From an uncultured Acidimicrobiales bacterium (GTDB lineage: Bacteria; Actinomycetota; Acidimicrobiia; Acidimicrobiales; SZUA-35), in contig CALHBU010000158.1 in NCBI GenBank assembly GCA_937930655.1, positions 1-33,223 of the forward strand: 33,223 nucleotides of DNA. Reading direction: 5' to 3'. A model generated the notes under the pieces. It searched no databases. It saw only the letters and a program-made list of their open reading frames with translations, and had not been told where the DNA came from. A program made the translations under genes and the position numbers. Within the stretch, counting starts at the first letter, position 1; each line of letters opens with the position of its first letter. This document shows, in pieces, positions 1 to 8,936 of the stretch.

Positions 1-106
1 GGCGCGGCTGTTCGGCGCGGTAGACGTCTGCCGCGCCGCCAGATCCAATGTGTTCAGCGTCGGTTATCCCCTCGATCCCCAGATCAAGGCCAGGTCCATC
101 AGACAA
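1..106 (-). CDS. Serine/threonine protein kinase, N-terminal fragment running off the left edge
   Basis: Minus-strand translation from a possible TTG start: MSDGPGLDLGIEGITDAEHIGSGGAADVYRAEQPR, with a glycine-rich P-loop (GSGGxxxVYRA). Not in the ORF track because it is truncated. Confidence 0.65.
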   Translation of the reverse strand, partial: MSDGPGLDLGIEGITDAEHIGSGGAADVYRAEQPR

Positions 107-203
107 GGTGAAACCCTCCAGTCGCCGCCAAAGGTACCAAACGAAACAACCGGCTCGAAAGCGGGTGATGTGCCCGAGGGCAAAAGAGATCTAGCCTCGC
201 TTC

Positions 204-824
204 ATGAACCGCTCGATGGTTACCTTTCCCGTGGCAGATCTGAATCCGACCGAGTGCTACAAACTGACCACTGGACTGGTGATACCGCGTCCTATCGGGT
301 GGATCGGTTCCTACGGCACCGATGGTGTTGCCAACTTGGCCCCGTACTCCTTTTTCCAGGCCGTAGCCACCAACCCCCCGGTCGTGATCTTCTCTACCGG
401 TGTGGCCAAGGGCGTTGTAAAAGACAGTCTGGCGAACGTGCGGGACTCCGGCGTGTTCACCGCCAATATGGTCGACCACGATCTCTCGGTGGCCATGAAC
501 GCAACGGCCGCCGAGGTGCCGCCGAGTGTTGATGAGTTTGGGTTGGCCGGTCTGACCGTGAAGGACTACGGCTCGGTCGCTGCTCCGGGCGTCGCCGAGG
601 CCAAAGCAGTGTTGGAGTGCCGGGTGGTCGATGAGAAGGTTTTTGGCAGTGACCCGACCCTGAACCACGCGGTAACCTTTGGTGAGGTGGTGGCGTTCCA
701 TATCGCTGACGAAGTTCTCGATGGAACCAGAATCGACGCAGCAGCGGTCGACGCCGTTGGCCGTTTGGCTGGCACCATGTATGCCACCACGAGGGAACAG
801 TTCTCGCTCGACCGTCCGGGGTGA
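204..824 (+). CDS. Flavin reductase family protein (flavin reductase-like, FMN-binding)
   Basis: Protein ...CYKLTTGLVIPRPIGWIGSYGTDGVANLAPYSFFQAVATNPPVVIFSTG, typical of the flavin reductase-like domain. Confidence 0.9.
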   Translation: MNRSMVTFPVADLNPTECYKLTTGLVIPRPIGWIGSYGTDGVANLAPYSFFQAVATNPPVVIFSTGVAKGVVKDSLANVRDSGVFTANMVDHDLSVAMNATAAEVPPSVDEFGLAGLTVKDYGSVAAPGVAEAKAVLECRVVDEKVFGSDPTLNHAVTFGEVVAFHIADEVLDGTRIDAAAVDAVGRLAGTMYATTREQFSLDRPG

Positions 825-845
825 CCCGGCCTACCTTTGGCCGCC

Positions 846-1763
846 ATGGACATTGGCGTACATCTTCCCCAGCTTGGCCGAGGTGCTAGCAAAACCGCGT
901 TGGTTGACTTCTGTCGAGAGGCAGAGGCTCTTGGCGTTCACTCCGGCTGGACAAGCGATCACATTGCCTGGCCCGCTGACGTCGCTTCGAAGTACCCATA
1001 CAGCGATGACGGTTCGTTTCCCGCCCCAAACGACATGGCGTGGCTCGATCCCATCGGCACGCTTCTGTTCGTAGCCGGCATCACCGAAAAGATGAAGTTG
1101 GGTCAAACGGTGTTGATCATGGGCTACCGACCCCCGATCCAAACGGCCAAGCTCATGGCCACCCTCGATGTACTTTCCGAGGGGCGCGCCATCCTCGGTG
1201 CCGGCGTTGGCTGGATGAGGGAAGAATTCGAGGTGCTCGGCATGCCATGGGACAACCGGGGCAAGCGGGCCGACGAACAGTTGGAGATCTTCAAACTGTT
1301 GTTCACCGAAGAGACTCCGACCTACGACGGCACCTACTACCAGTTTCCCGAGATCAAATTCGAGCCAAAGCCTCCGCAGGGCAATATTCCGGTGTGGATC
1401 GGCGGTGCTTCCGAGGCCGCTTTTCGTCGTACCGCCCGCTTCGGCGAGTGTTTCCACGCCGCATTCGAACCAATCGACACCGTCCGCCAAGAGTGGGATC
1501 GGGTGCAAGCTTTGGTCGACGAGGTCGGTCGCAGTCAGGACGAGGTGACGTTGTCCATCCGGCTTTACCTCGACCCAGCTGGTAACCAGAAGCCGGCGTT
1601 GTCCTTCGCTGGCTCCAGCGAACAGATGATTCAAACCATGTCTGAATGGGAGGCCATCGGGGTCGACCACGTCCTGGTTGATATCACCGCTCCCGGTGGC
1701 CCATCGGGCCGGCTCGAGGCGTTGCAACGGTTCATGACCGAGGTCGTGCCCAGCGTTGGCTGA
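846..1763 (+). CDS. LLM class F420-dependent oxidoreductase
   Basis: MDIGVHLPQLGRGAS..., TLDVLSEGRAILGAGVGWMREEFEVLGMPW motif of the luciferase-like monooxygenase family; ATG at 846. Confidence 0.9.
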   Translation: MDIGVHLPQLGRGASKTALVDFCREAEALGVHSGWTSDHIAWPADVASKYPYSDDGSFPAPNDMAWLDPIGTLLFVAGITEKMKLGQTVLIMGYRPPIQTAKLMATLDVLSEGRAILGAGVGWMREEFEVLGMPWDNRGKRADEQLEIFKLLFTEETPTYDGTYYQFPEIKFEPKPPQGNIPVWIGGASEAAFRRTARFGECFHAAFEPIDTVRQEWDRVQALVDEVGRSQDEVTLSIRLYLDPAGNQKPALSFAGSSEQMIQTMSEWEAIGVDHVLVDITAPGGPSGRLEALQRFMTEVVPSVG

Positions 1764-3072
1764 ACGCACCCGTGACCGGTCGCTGCTGGTCATAGCCGTG
1801 ATTCTTGGGTGGCTGGGATGGGCAGCGTTCGTTGGCCCGGCGGGGGCTGCTGAACCCCGGGCCGAAACGGCCCCCATTCCGATGGTGGCGGTTGGCGACA
1901 TGGCGGTTTGTGGTTCCGACGCCTCGGTGGTGGTCAGTTCGATGTTGGACCACGTTGCCGGAAACATCTTGGCCCTCGGAGACTTGGCCTATCCCGACGG
2001 CAGCGCCGAGGATTTCGCCGAGTGCTTTGATCCGGTGTTCGGCCGTCACCGAGATCGCATGCTGCCTGTTGTGGGAAATCACGAGTATCACACGCCGGGA
2101 GCAGCCGGGTACGCCGACTATTTCGGCACGGCCGCCGGCCCTCGTGACCAGTTCTGGTACGTCGAACAGCAAGGTGACTGGCAGGTCCTGGTACTCAACT
2201 CCAACTGCTCGAGGGTTGGCTGTGGGACCGACTCCGAACAATATCGATGGCTGGAAGCCCAGCTCGCTGCGTCTCCCAACACCTGTCGTGTCGCTGCGTT
2301 CCATCACCCCCGTTGGACGTCGCATCACTTGTTCCGCGACAACCACTTGGTGGATCCGTTCGTCCGGTTGCTTCAGGACGCCGGCACTGATCTGATCCTG
2401 TCGGGACACGGGCATCACTACGAGCGATTCGAGCAGCAGACGGCCGATGCTGAACTATCGGACGACAACGGGTTCCACCACTTCGTCGTTGGCACCGGAG
2501 GGGTGGCGCTTCGACCGACCACCCACGTTGCCCCGAACTCGGCAGTCCGAGCTCAAGCCCACGGAATTCTCGAACTTTCGTTGGCCGCTGACAGTTTCAG
2601 TTGGACCTTTCGCACCGCAGATGGTGAGGTGCTCGATCGGGGAACCGACGACTGCGTTCATGGCCAAGAGCCGCAGCCCGAACCGTTGCCTGAGCCCGAA
2701 CCGCAACCCGAACCGGAATCGGAACCGCTCGCCCCGCCCGTGGACTCTCAGTTGCACCGGCTCTACCTTGCGGTCTTTCTTCGCACGCCTGATGCCTCCG
2801 GTCTCGAGTACTGGCTTGCCCAGCGTCAGGCCGGCACCACGTTGCGGGGCATCGCAACCTTCTTCACCGAGAGTCCAGAATTCATGACGCGCTACGGCGC
2901 CCTCGACGACGGTGCCTTCGTCGAACTGTTGTACACCAACGTGTTGGGCCGTTCTCCAGACCAAGCAGGGGAGCAGTACTGGCGGGGTGAGTTGGCCGCC
3001 GGCATGAGCCGGGGAGAAACGGTGCTCTTATTCAGCGACTCGCCAGAGTTCATCGCCTCCACCGGCACCTGA
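1756..3072 (+). CDS. Secreted metallophosphoesterase with C-terminal DUF4214 domain
   Basis: GD(M)AVCG...GDLAYPDG...VVGNHEY...SGHGHHYERF metallophosphoesterase motifs; signal peptide; PE/PQ-rich linker; C-terminal LYLAVFLRTPDASGLEYWLAQ...LYTNVLGRSPDQAGEQYW. TTG start overlapping the upstream stop. Confidence 0.85.
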   Translation: MAERTRDRSLLVIAVILGWLGWAAFVGPAGAAEPRAETAPIPMVAVGDMAVCGSDASVVVSSMLDHVAGNILALGDLAYPDGSAEDFAECFDPVFGRHRDRMLPVVGNHEYHTPGAAGYADYFGTAAGPRDQFWYVEQQGDWQVLVLNSNCSRVGCGTDSEQYRWLEAQLAASPNTCRVAAFHHPRWTSHHLFRDNHLVDPFVRLLQDAGTDLILSGHGHHYERFEQQTADAELSDDNGFHHFVVGTGGVALRPTTHVAPNSAVRAQAHGILELSLAADSFSWTFRTADGEVLDRGTDDCVHGQEPQPEPLPEPEPQPEPESEPLAPPVDSQLHRLYLAVFLRTPDASGLEYWLAQRQAGTTLRGIATFFTESPEFMTRYGALDDGAFVELLYTNVLGRSPDQAGEQYWRGELAAGMSRGETVLLFSDSPEFIASTGT

Positions 3073-3086
3073 CCCCCCGGGTTGGC

Positions 3087-3818
3087 TTAGGCCTTCATGG
3101 CTCCGTCGACCACGAACTCATGGCCGCTGCAGTAGCTGGACTCGTCCGAGGCCAGGAACAGCACGACGTTGGCTACTTCGGAAGCAGCCGCGGTGCGACC
3201 CATGGGAATGCGTTCCTTGACCCGGGGGAGTGCACTGCCGAACTCATCGAGCATCGGTGTTTCGATGATGCCGGGATGGACGGAGTTCACCCGAACACCG
3301 TCGGCCGCGAGTTCGAGGGCCGCCGACTTGGTCATTCCACGAACCGCCCATTTGGTGGCGGCGTAGGCGTGGGCCACCGCCGCTCCACTCAATCCGGCGA
3401 TTGACGAGATATTGATGATGCTGCCCTTGCCTCGCTCGCGCATCGACAGCCCGGTTGTCTTGAGGCCGAGGAAAACACCGGTCTGGTTGATGGCGATCAT
3501 TCGATTCCAGTCGTCCATCGAGGTGTCAAACATGCCGGCTATCTGAAAAATCCCGGCGTTGTTCACCAGCACATCGATGCCTCCCTGTTGTTCAACGATG
3601 CCGGTAACTACCCCGCTCCACTCGTCAGGACTGGTGACGTCATGATGGAGATAGGTCACGTTGTCGCCGAGTCTCTCGGCTGTCTCCTGCCCGACCTCGT
3701 CGAGGACATCGGTGATGTACACCGTTGCCCCCTCGGCAACGAAGAGTTCGGCTTCCGCCGCCCCCTGCCCTCGAGCTCCACCGGTCACAAGCGCCACTTT
3801 GTCGTCTAGACGTCCCAT
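3087..3818 (-). CDS. SDR family oxidoreductase
   Basis: VALVTGGARGQGAAEAELF, NNAG, YAATKWAVRGMTKSAALELA motifs. Confidence 0.95.
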   Translation of the reverse strand: MGRLDDKVALVTGGARGQGAAEAELFVAEGATVYITDVLDEVGQETAERLGDNVTYLHHDVTSPDEWSGVVTGIVEQQGGIDVLVNNAGIFQIAGMFDTSMDDWNRMIAINQTGVFLGLKTTGLSMRERGKGSIINISSIAGLSGAAVAHAYAATKWAVRGMTKSAALELAADGVRVNSVHPGIIETPMLDEFGSALPRVKERIPMGRTAAASEVANVVLFLASDESSYCSGHEFVVDGAMKA

Positions 3819-3824
3819 GGCTGC

Positions 3825-3830
3825 ACCCTA
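3825..3830 (-). promoter_or_regulatory. Candidate -10 element (TAGGGT) of a leaderless SDR transcript
   Basis: Minus strand TAGGGT-gcagcc-ATG; 6 nt between the box and the start codon. Confidence 0.4.
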
Positions 3831-3880
3831 GATCTGGTTGCAACGCCGAGGAGCATGCAAGGCAAAGTGTCGGGTGCAAC

Positions 3881-5347
3881 CTAGAAGTCGGCTGGCCAGA
3901 TCTTGGTGCCGGGGTGGAATTGGCTCCAGGCAAACCAGAACGCCTGATGGGCGCCGGCGTCGCTTCCATCGGTTCGCACCGCTCGTACCCCACCGGCGTC
4001 GAGTTCGAGAACGAACTGGTCGATGATGATCTCCTCGTCGGCCTCGAGGGCAGTGATCGCTGCTTCGACGTCGACTCCAACGGTCGTGCCGTCATCCAGG
4101 ATCAGCCCGAGGACCTGTTGCTGGGCCGGGAGCCGAGGATCGATCTCGCCCACCGGGAAGATCGGACCATCGTCGTCTCTTCCACCGAGCGGGTCCCGGA
4201 CGTACTGCCGACCAATGCCGCCGTCCTCGGCGACGATGGTGGTGTCGGGGTGTTCGGCCTTCCACTCACCCCAGGTTGTGGTGACCACTGACAGCTGCTC
4301 CAACTGAACTCCGGCGTCGGCCAGTGGTCCGGTAGTGGCTCGGCCGGTGAACGTGTCGATCAACGAGTAGGTCTCGAGGTCGAACATCATCTTGTTGGAG
4401 CGGATAAGTAGACCCGAGGTGCGGAGCACGGGATCGAAGCCGTCGACGTTGTCGACGTAGTACGCCTGGGCTGACCCGCACAGAGTGCAGTACGGCATCC
4501 CGAAGCGGCGTCCGCCCAGCTCATCCATGACCATCTCGTGGACTTCCATGATGTTTCTCGGGTAGGCCCTAGCCTCACCATCGACCACTACACCGAAGAT
4601 CACCGCCTCATCGGGAAACCAGTCACCCCCGGATGCATCGGTTACACCGGGTGAGTCGAGCGCCGGGATGCAACTCTGCGGGCAGGGCTGATTGTCGCCC
4701 AGCGGTCGATCATCGACCAGAACTCCTCCCCAGCCGACGAGGCGCCAATCGATATCGGCAGCGGGATCAAAGAAGGCCTCCCAACGAGGCTCGCCTGCGG
4801 TGTAGAGCTGGCGCTTGTAGTCGAGGTAGTTCGGGGGAGCAGGAATGTCCCACGCCATCATCTGGTTGGCCGATGATGACCACGGAGAGAAGGGGTCGAC
4901 GCCGACGCCGGTGAGTTCAGCGAAGACACCGGTCAGACGGTCGCCGCCAGGGGTGCCGGCAAGGAAACGAAGCAGATCAACAACTACCCAGGCCGCTCGA
5001 GGATCGCCGCTGGTGGCGATGGTGTCGAGAGCCGAGGCCGGAATGCCCTGTTGAGCAAAGATCACCGCCTCGCCAAGTGCGAGATCCAGATCGGGATCGA
5101 TGTCGCCGGTCGGGAAGTCGGGGACCGGAGCATCGAGGGAGGCCCGCGCTGGAGGCGAGGTCTCTTCTTGGTCAGGCTGTTCTTGGTCAGGCTGTTCTTG
5201 GTCAGGCTGTTCGTCATCGCTGACGACATCGGATGGATCGGTCCCGCTGCCCTCATCGGTACTGGACGAAACAGCATCGTCACCGTTGGTGCAGGCGCCG
5301 GCCAGCACCGCGAGTGTCAGTAGTACCGTTCCAAATCGACGCTTCAT
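3881..5347 (-). CDS. DUF3179 domain-containing lipoprotein
   Basis: MKRRFGTVLLTLAVLAGACTNG lipoprotein signal; DDRPLG..., RAYPRNIMEVHEMVMDELGGRRFGMPYCTLCGSAQAY typical of DUF3179. Start chosen at the internal ATG before the signal peptide. Confidence 0.85.
   Translation of the reverse strand: MKRRFGTVLLTLAVLAGACTNGDDAVSSSTDEGSGTDPSDVVSDDEQPDQEQPDQEQPDQEETSPPARASLDAPVPDFPTGDIDPDLDLALGEAVIFAQQGIPASALDTIATSGDPRAAWVVVDLLRFLAGTPGGDRLTGVFAELTGVGVDPFSPWSSSANQMMAWDIPAPPNYLDYKRQLYTAGEPRWEAFFDPAADIDWRLVGWGGVLVDDRPLGDNQPCPQSCIPALDSPGVTDASGGDWFPDEAVIFGVVVDGEARAYPRNIMEVHEMVMDELGGRRFGMPYCTLCGSAQAYYVDNVDGFDPVLRTSGLLIRSNKMMFDLETYSLIDTFTGRATTGPLADAGVQLEQLSVVTTTWGEWKAEHPDTTIVAEDGGIGRQYVRDPLGGRDDDGPIFPVGEIDPRLPAQQQVLGLILDDGTTVGVDVEAAITALEADEEIIIDQFVLELDAGGVRAVRTDGSDAGAHQAFWFAWSQFHPGTKIWPADF
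5165..5212. repeat. 15-bp tandem repeat, 3 identical copies (ttcttggtcaggctg)
   Basis: Copies at 5165-5179, 5180-5194, 5195-5209; encodes (EQPDQ)n in the DUF3179 protein linker. Confidence 0.95.
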
Positions 5348-5404
5348 GGGCTCACCAACCGCATTCGTGTCCCCAAGCTTCCCGGACAAAGGTGAACAGG
5401 GGCG

Positions 5405-5410
5405 TAACAT
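5405..5410 (+). promoter_or_regulatory. Candidate -10 element (TAACAT) of a leaderless amidase transcript
   Basis: TAACAT-cgccag-ATG(5417). Confidence 0.4.
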
Positions 5411-5416
5411 CGCCAG

Positions 5417-6895
5417 ATGTCGTCTTTCGATCTCTCAACAGCCACGACCTTACGGACTCTCGACGAGATCCATCGAGGCGGGATTTCCAGCCTTGAGCTG
5501 CTCGAGCAGATGATCGCCAACATCGAGCGCATGAACCCCGAGGTGAATGCGGTTGTGGCCATGGATCTCGAGCGGGCGAGGGGCGAGGCAGTAGCCGCCG
5601 ACGATCTCTACGCATCCGGTGGCCAACGCGGACCGTTGCACGGCCTGCCCATGACGATCAAGGACTGCTACCAGACCATCGGTCTCGAAACGACGGCCGG
5701 AGCACCCGAACTGGCGAACTTCGTTCCCGAGGTCGACGCCGACCTGGTCCGACTGCTCCGCCGGGCTGGTGCCATCGTGTGGGCCAAGACCAATGTCCCC
5801 CTCTACGCCGGTGACCATCAGACCTACAACGATGTCTACGGCGTCACCAATAACCCCTGGGATACGACCAAGACCTCGGGCGGCTCATCGGGCGGTGCTG
5901 CGGTTGCCATCGCCTGCGGATTCACCACCGCCGAGGTCGGAAGCGATATCGGCAACTCGATTCGACAGCCCGCATCGAACAACGGAGTCTTCGGCCTCAA
6001 GACCACCCACGGGCTTCTCTCCGGGCGGGGTCACATCCCCGGTCCTCCCGGCACCCTTGGCGTCACCGATCTCGGCGTGTTCGGACCCATGGGTCGCTCC
6101 TGTGGCGACCTCCGGCTGCTGCTGGAGGTCATGACCGGTTCGAGTACGGCATTCGGGGGTATCCCGGGCGCGACATTGCCGACGCTCGACGGTCCGGCCG
6201 AAATCACCGAGCTCCGTCTTGGTCTCTGGTCCGATGACCCGGTGTCGCCAGTCGATGCCTCGGTGAAGTCGATGATCGAGAACGCAGCTTCCGATCTGAG
6301 TGCGGCTGGCGCCAGCGTCAACGCCGACATCCGGCCTGACGTCCCGTCCGAGGAGCTGCACGACACCTACCTGCGGCTTCTCAACTCGGCGCTGTCTCCG
6401 GGTTTCCCCTCGCATGTCTGGGACAAGCTGGTTGACCAGGCCGGTAACAACTACGACTCGACCGACGACGAACATGTGGCCTTTGCCCGCCTGACCACCC
6501 TTCCCCACAAGGAGTGGATCATGGCCGACGAGCGTCGAGCGGTTGCCCAACAGGCGTGGGACAAAGTATTCGAGACCGTCGATTGCGTGTTGGCCCCGAT
6601 CCAGCCAGTACCGGCCTTCCCCCATGACCATGAGCGGCCCTATGGCAAGCGAACCCTGTCGGTCAACGGCTCTGATGTTCCTTATCGGAACATCCTCTTC
6701 TGGGCTGGCATCGCCACCATGCCGCTGCTGCCATCGGTTGCCGTGCCGCTCGGCACCACGGCGGAGGGTTTGCCGGTTGGGGTGCAAATCATCGGACCGC
6801 GATGGTCTGATCATCGACTTCTGGCCTACGCCGAGGAGATGGCGTCGGTGTTGGGCACCCGATTCACGCCACCGCCCCTCGTCAACGCTGGCTGA
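5417..6895 (+). CDS. Amidase (amidase signature family)
   Basis: GPLHGLPMTIKDCYQT..., TSGGSSGGAAVAIACGFTTAEVGSDIGNSIRQPA amidase signature. Confidence 0.95.
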   Translation: MSSFDLSTATTLRTLDEIHRGGISSLELLEQMIANIERMNPEVNAVVAMDLERARGEAVAADDLYASGGQRGPLHGLPMTIKDCYQTIGLETTAGAPELANFVPEVDADLVRLLRRAGAIVWAKTNVPLYAGDHQTYNDVYGVTNNPWDTTKTSGGSSGGAAVAIACGFTTAEVGSDIGNSIRQPASNNGVFGLKTTHGLLSGRGHIPGPPGTLGVTDLGVFGPMGRSCGDLRLLLEVMTGSSTAFGGIPGATLPTLDGPAEITELRLGLWSDDPVSPVDASVKSMIENAASDLSAAGASVNADIRPDVPSEELHDTYLRLLNSALSPGFPSHVWDKLVDQAGNNYDSTDDEHVAFARLTTLPHKEWIMADERRAVAQQAWDKVFETVDCVLAPIQPVPAFPHDHERPYGKRTLSVNGSDVPYRNILFWAGIATMPLLPSVAVPLGTTAEGLPVGVQIIGPRWSDHRLLAYAEEMASVLGTRFTPPPLVNAG

Positions 6896-6897
6896 CG

Positions 6898-8229
6898 GTG
6901 GCGGTCGGGGGCTCTCTCGTTGATGTGCTCGTTGTTGGGGCCGGGGTTGCCGGGTGTGTGGTTGCTCGAGTTCTCGCCGACCACGGGCTGAGCGTGCAGG
7001 TGGTCGAGGCCGGATCGGCCGATCAGCCTGAGGTCGTGAGCGGCCTCGATGCGCTGGCTGCGGCGAGCGCCGAAGGTTGGACCTGGCCCGGTGAGTACAG
7101 GCGCGGCCGGGGGCTCGGCGGTGGAAGCGCGGTGAACGGCCTGGTCATGATGGCGGGCGACACCGACCAACTTCGGTTGTGGGGTGGAGAGTCTCTCGTT
7201 GGTTGCATGAACACGATGGTCGACCGGCTTGCCCCGGTCCCACATCGGCATGGGCCGGTTGCGACCGCTTTCAGGCGGGCCGGTCGGACCGCCGGGCATC
7301 AGAGCTCCCCATCAAGTGCAGTACCTGATCAGACCGGTCTTATCACTGCCGCTCTGGCCATCGCTGGCGGGGCCCGACGCTCCGTCGCCGACTGCATGTT
7401 CGCCGATGCGCCCCCTCGACTCGAGGTGATAGCTGACACCGAGGTGGTCGAGCTCAGCGGCAATGGGCAGATGGTGACCGGAGTGCGTACCGCCGATGGC
7501 CGGTCGTTGACCGCCCGCCATACCGTGCTGAGCGCTGGTGCACTGGCATCGCCAGGGCTGTTGCTGGCCGCTGGTCTGGGCAACGAACACGTCGGACGGG
7601 GGCTCAAGGACCACCCGTCAGTCGGCTTCACGCTCTCGCTGAGCGACTCCGGTCATTCGCCGACATCGCCGACTGCTCCGCCAGTCACAACCGTCCTACG
7701 TTGGTCATCGGGCCGGGAAGCCAATGATCTTCTGGCCGTGCCGGTCGAGGGGACCGCATCTACCAAGGGCTATGGGGTCGTTCTGGCCGCCACAATGGTC
7801 GCCCGCTCAGAGGGCCAAGTCGACCGTGACGGAGCCAACTTCGGGCGACTGACAGAGGCGGACGACCGCTTCCGCCTTCGGGCCGCTGTGCGGGGGATGG
7901 CGGCACTGCTGACCACAGAGTCATGGATGCCTGTTGTCGATCAGGTCTTCATCGACGACAGGGGGACGCCGCTTAGCCAGTTGCCAGCGGGCGATGCCGA
8001 CCTCGACGATTGGATGATGGCGGCCCCCGATGGGCTCTACCACGCCGCAAGTTCTTGTCGGCTTGGTGCGGCCGTAGGCGATGGCGGCCAGGTGGTCGAC
8101 ACAACCGGTGTGAGCGTCATCGACGCATCAGTTTTGCCCGATCTTCCCCGGGCGAACCCGCAGCTGACCGTGATGGCGGTGGCCGCCCAACTAGCCGAGC
8201 AGCTCGCCGCCTCGGTCTCGTCGACCTGA
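6898..8229 (+). CDS. GMC family oxidoreductase
   Basis: DVLVVGAGVAGCVVARVLADHGLSVQVVEAG FAD-binding fold, GRGLGGGSAVNG, C-terminal HAASSCRLG...VIDASVLPDLPRANPQLTVMAVA. GTG start. Confidence 0.85.
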   Translation: MAVGGSLVDVLVVGAGVAGCVVARVLADHGLSVQVVEAGSADQPEVVSGLDALAAASAEGWTWPGEYRRGRGLGGGSAVNGLVMMAGDTDQLRLWGGESLVGCMNTMVDRLAPVPHRHGPVATAFRRAGRTAGHQSSPSSAVPDQTGLITAALAIAGGARRSVADCMFADAPPRLEVIADTEVVELSGNGQMVTGVRTADGRSLTARHTVLSAGALASPGLLLAAGLGNEHVGRGLKDHPSVGFTLSLSDSGHSPTSPTAPPVTTVLRWSSGREANDLLAVPVEGTASTKGYGVVLAATMVARSEGQVDRDGANFGRLTEADDRFRLRAAVRGMAALLTTESWMPVVDQVFIDDRGTPLSQLPAGDADLDDWMMAAPDGLYHAASSCRLGAAVGDGGQVVDTTGVSVIDASVLPDLPRANPQLTVMAVAAQLAEQLAASVSST

Positions 8230-8232
8230 TTG

Positions 8233-8811
8233 TTATCGGGCCATGCCGTAGAACTCGTCGTTCGGTCGGATGGCTGCGAAGTTGGCCAGACGGTTGGACA
8301 TGGCGAAGTAGGCAGTAATCGCTCCAATGTCCCAGATCTCGTCCTCAGTGAACCCGTTGTCCCGGAGGGGCTGGAGATCGTGATCGTCGACATCGGCTGA
8401 GTTGGTTGCCACCTTCACCGCCAGATCGATGATGAGTCGCTCCCGCTCACTGAGATCGGCCTTGGCCGGGTTGGTGGCCAACTGATCGGCCAGCAATGGA
8501 TTCTTGGCTCTGATCCGGAGGATCGCGCCGTGGGCCATCACACAGTAAAGGCAGCTGTTGAGACCGCTGGTGGCCACAACGATCATCTCCCGCTCGGCCT
8601 TGGACAAACCCTCGCTCTTGTCCATGAGGGCGTCGTGGGTGGCAAAGAAGGCTCGGAACTCGTCGGGACGATTGGCCAGGGCGAGGAACACGTTTGGCAC
8701 GAAGCCCGACTTCTCCTGAACGTCCAGGATCATGGCGCGGATGTCATCGGGAAGGTCCACCAGCTCCGGAACCGGAAATCGAGAGATGGGAAGGGAAGCT
8801 GGCTCAGTCAT
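8233..8811 (-). CDS. Peroxidase-related / carboxymuconolactone decarboxylase (AhpD-like) protein
   Basis: LSKAEREMIVVATSGLNSCLYCVMAHGAILR, CxxC...H motif of the AhpD-like fold. Confidence 0.9.
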   Translation of the reverse strand: MTEPASLPISRFPVPELVDLPDDIRAMILDVQEKSGFVPNVFLALANRPDEFRAFFATHDALMDKSEGLSKAEREMIVVATSGLNSCLYCVMAHGAILRIRAKNPLLADQLATNPAKADLSERERLIIDLAVKVATNSADVDDHDLQPLRDNGFTEDEIWDIGAITAYFAMSNRLANFAAIRPNDEFYGMAR

Positions 8812-8936
8812 ACAGCCTGACTATCAGAGGGAGTGCGCAGAACAAACACCATCGCCCTGCCCGACCATCAACCAGATCGAAGGAGCATTTCTTGTGCGAT
8901 GCGCTTCCTGCCTGTCGAGCTGCGAGAGTGGTGCCG

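Noticed and set aside
831-1967. 378-aa minus-strand ORF
   Set aside because: Antisense to the LLM oxidoreductase and phosphoesterase start; no motifs.
5885-6814. 309-aa minus-strand ORF
   Set aside because: Antisense to the well-supported amidase.
6898-8229. GMC oxidoreductase as mycofactocin-associated MftG
   Set aside because: Length and GRGLGGGSAVNG motif are compatible, but no other mft genes are in the window, so only the generic family call is supported.
8233-8811. AhpD-like protein checked as a third selenoprotein
   Set aside because: Its CLYC motif has both Cys encoded normally and the ORF is intact.
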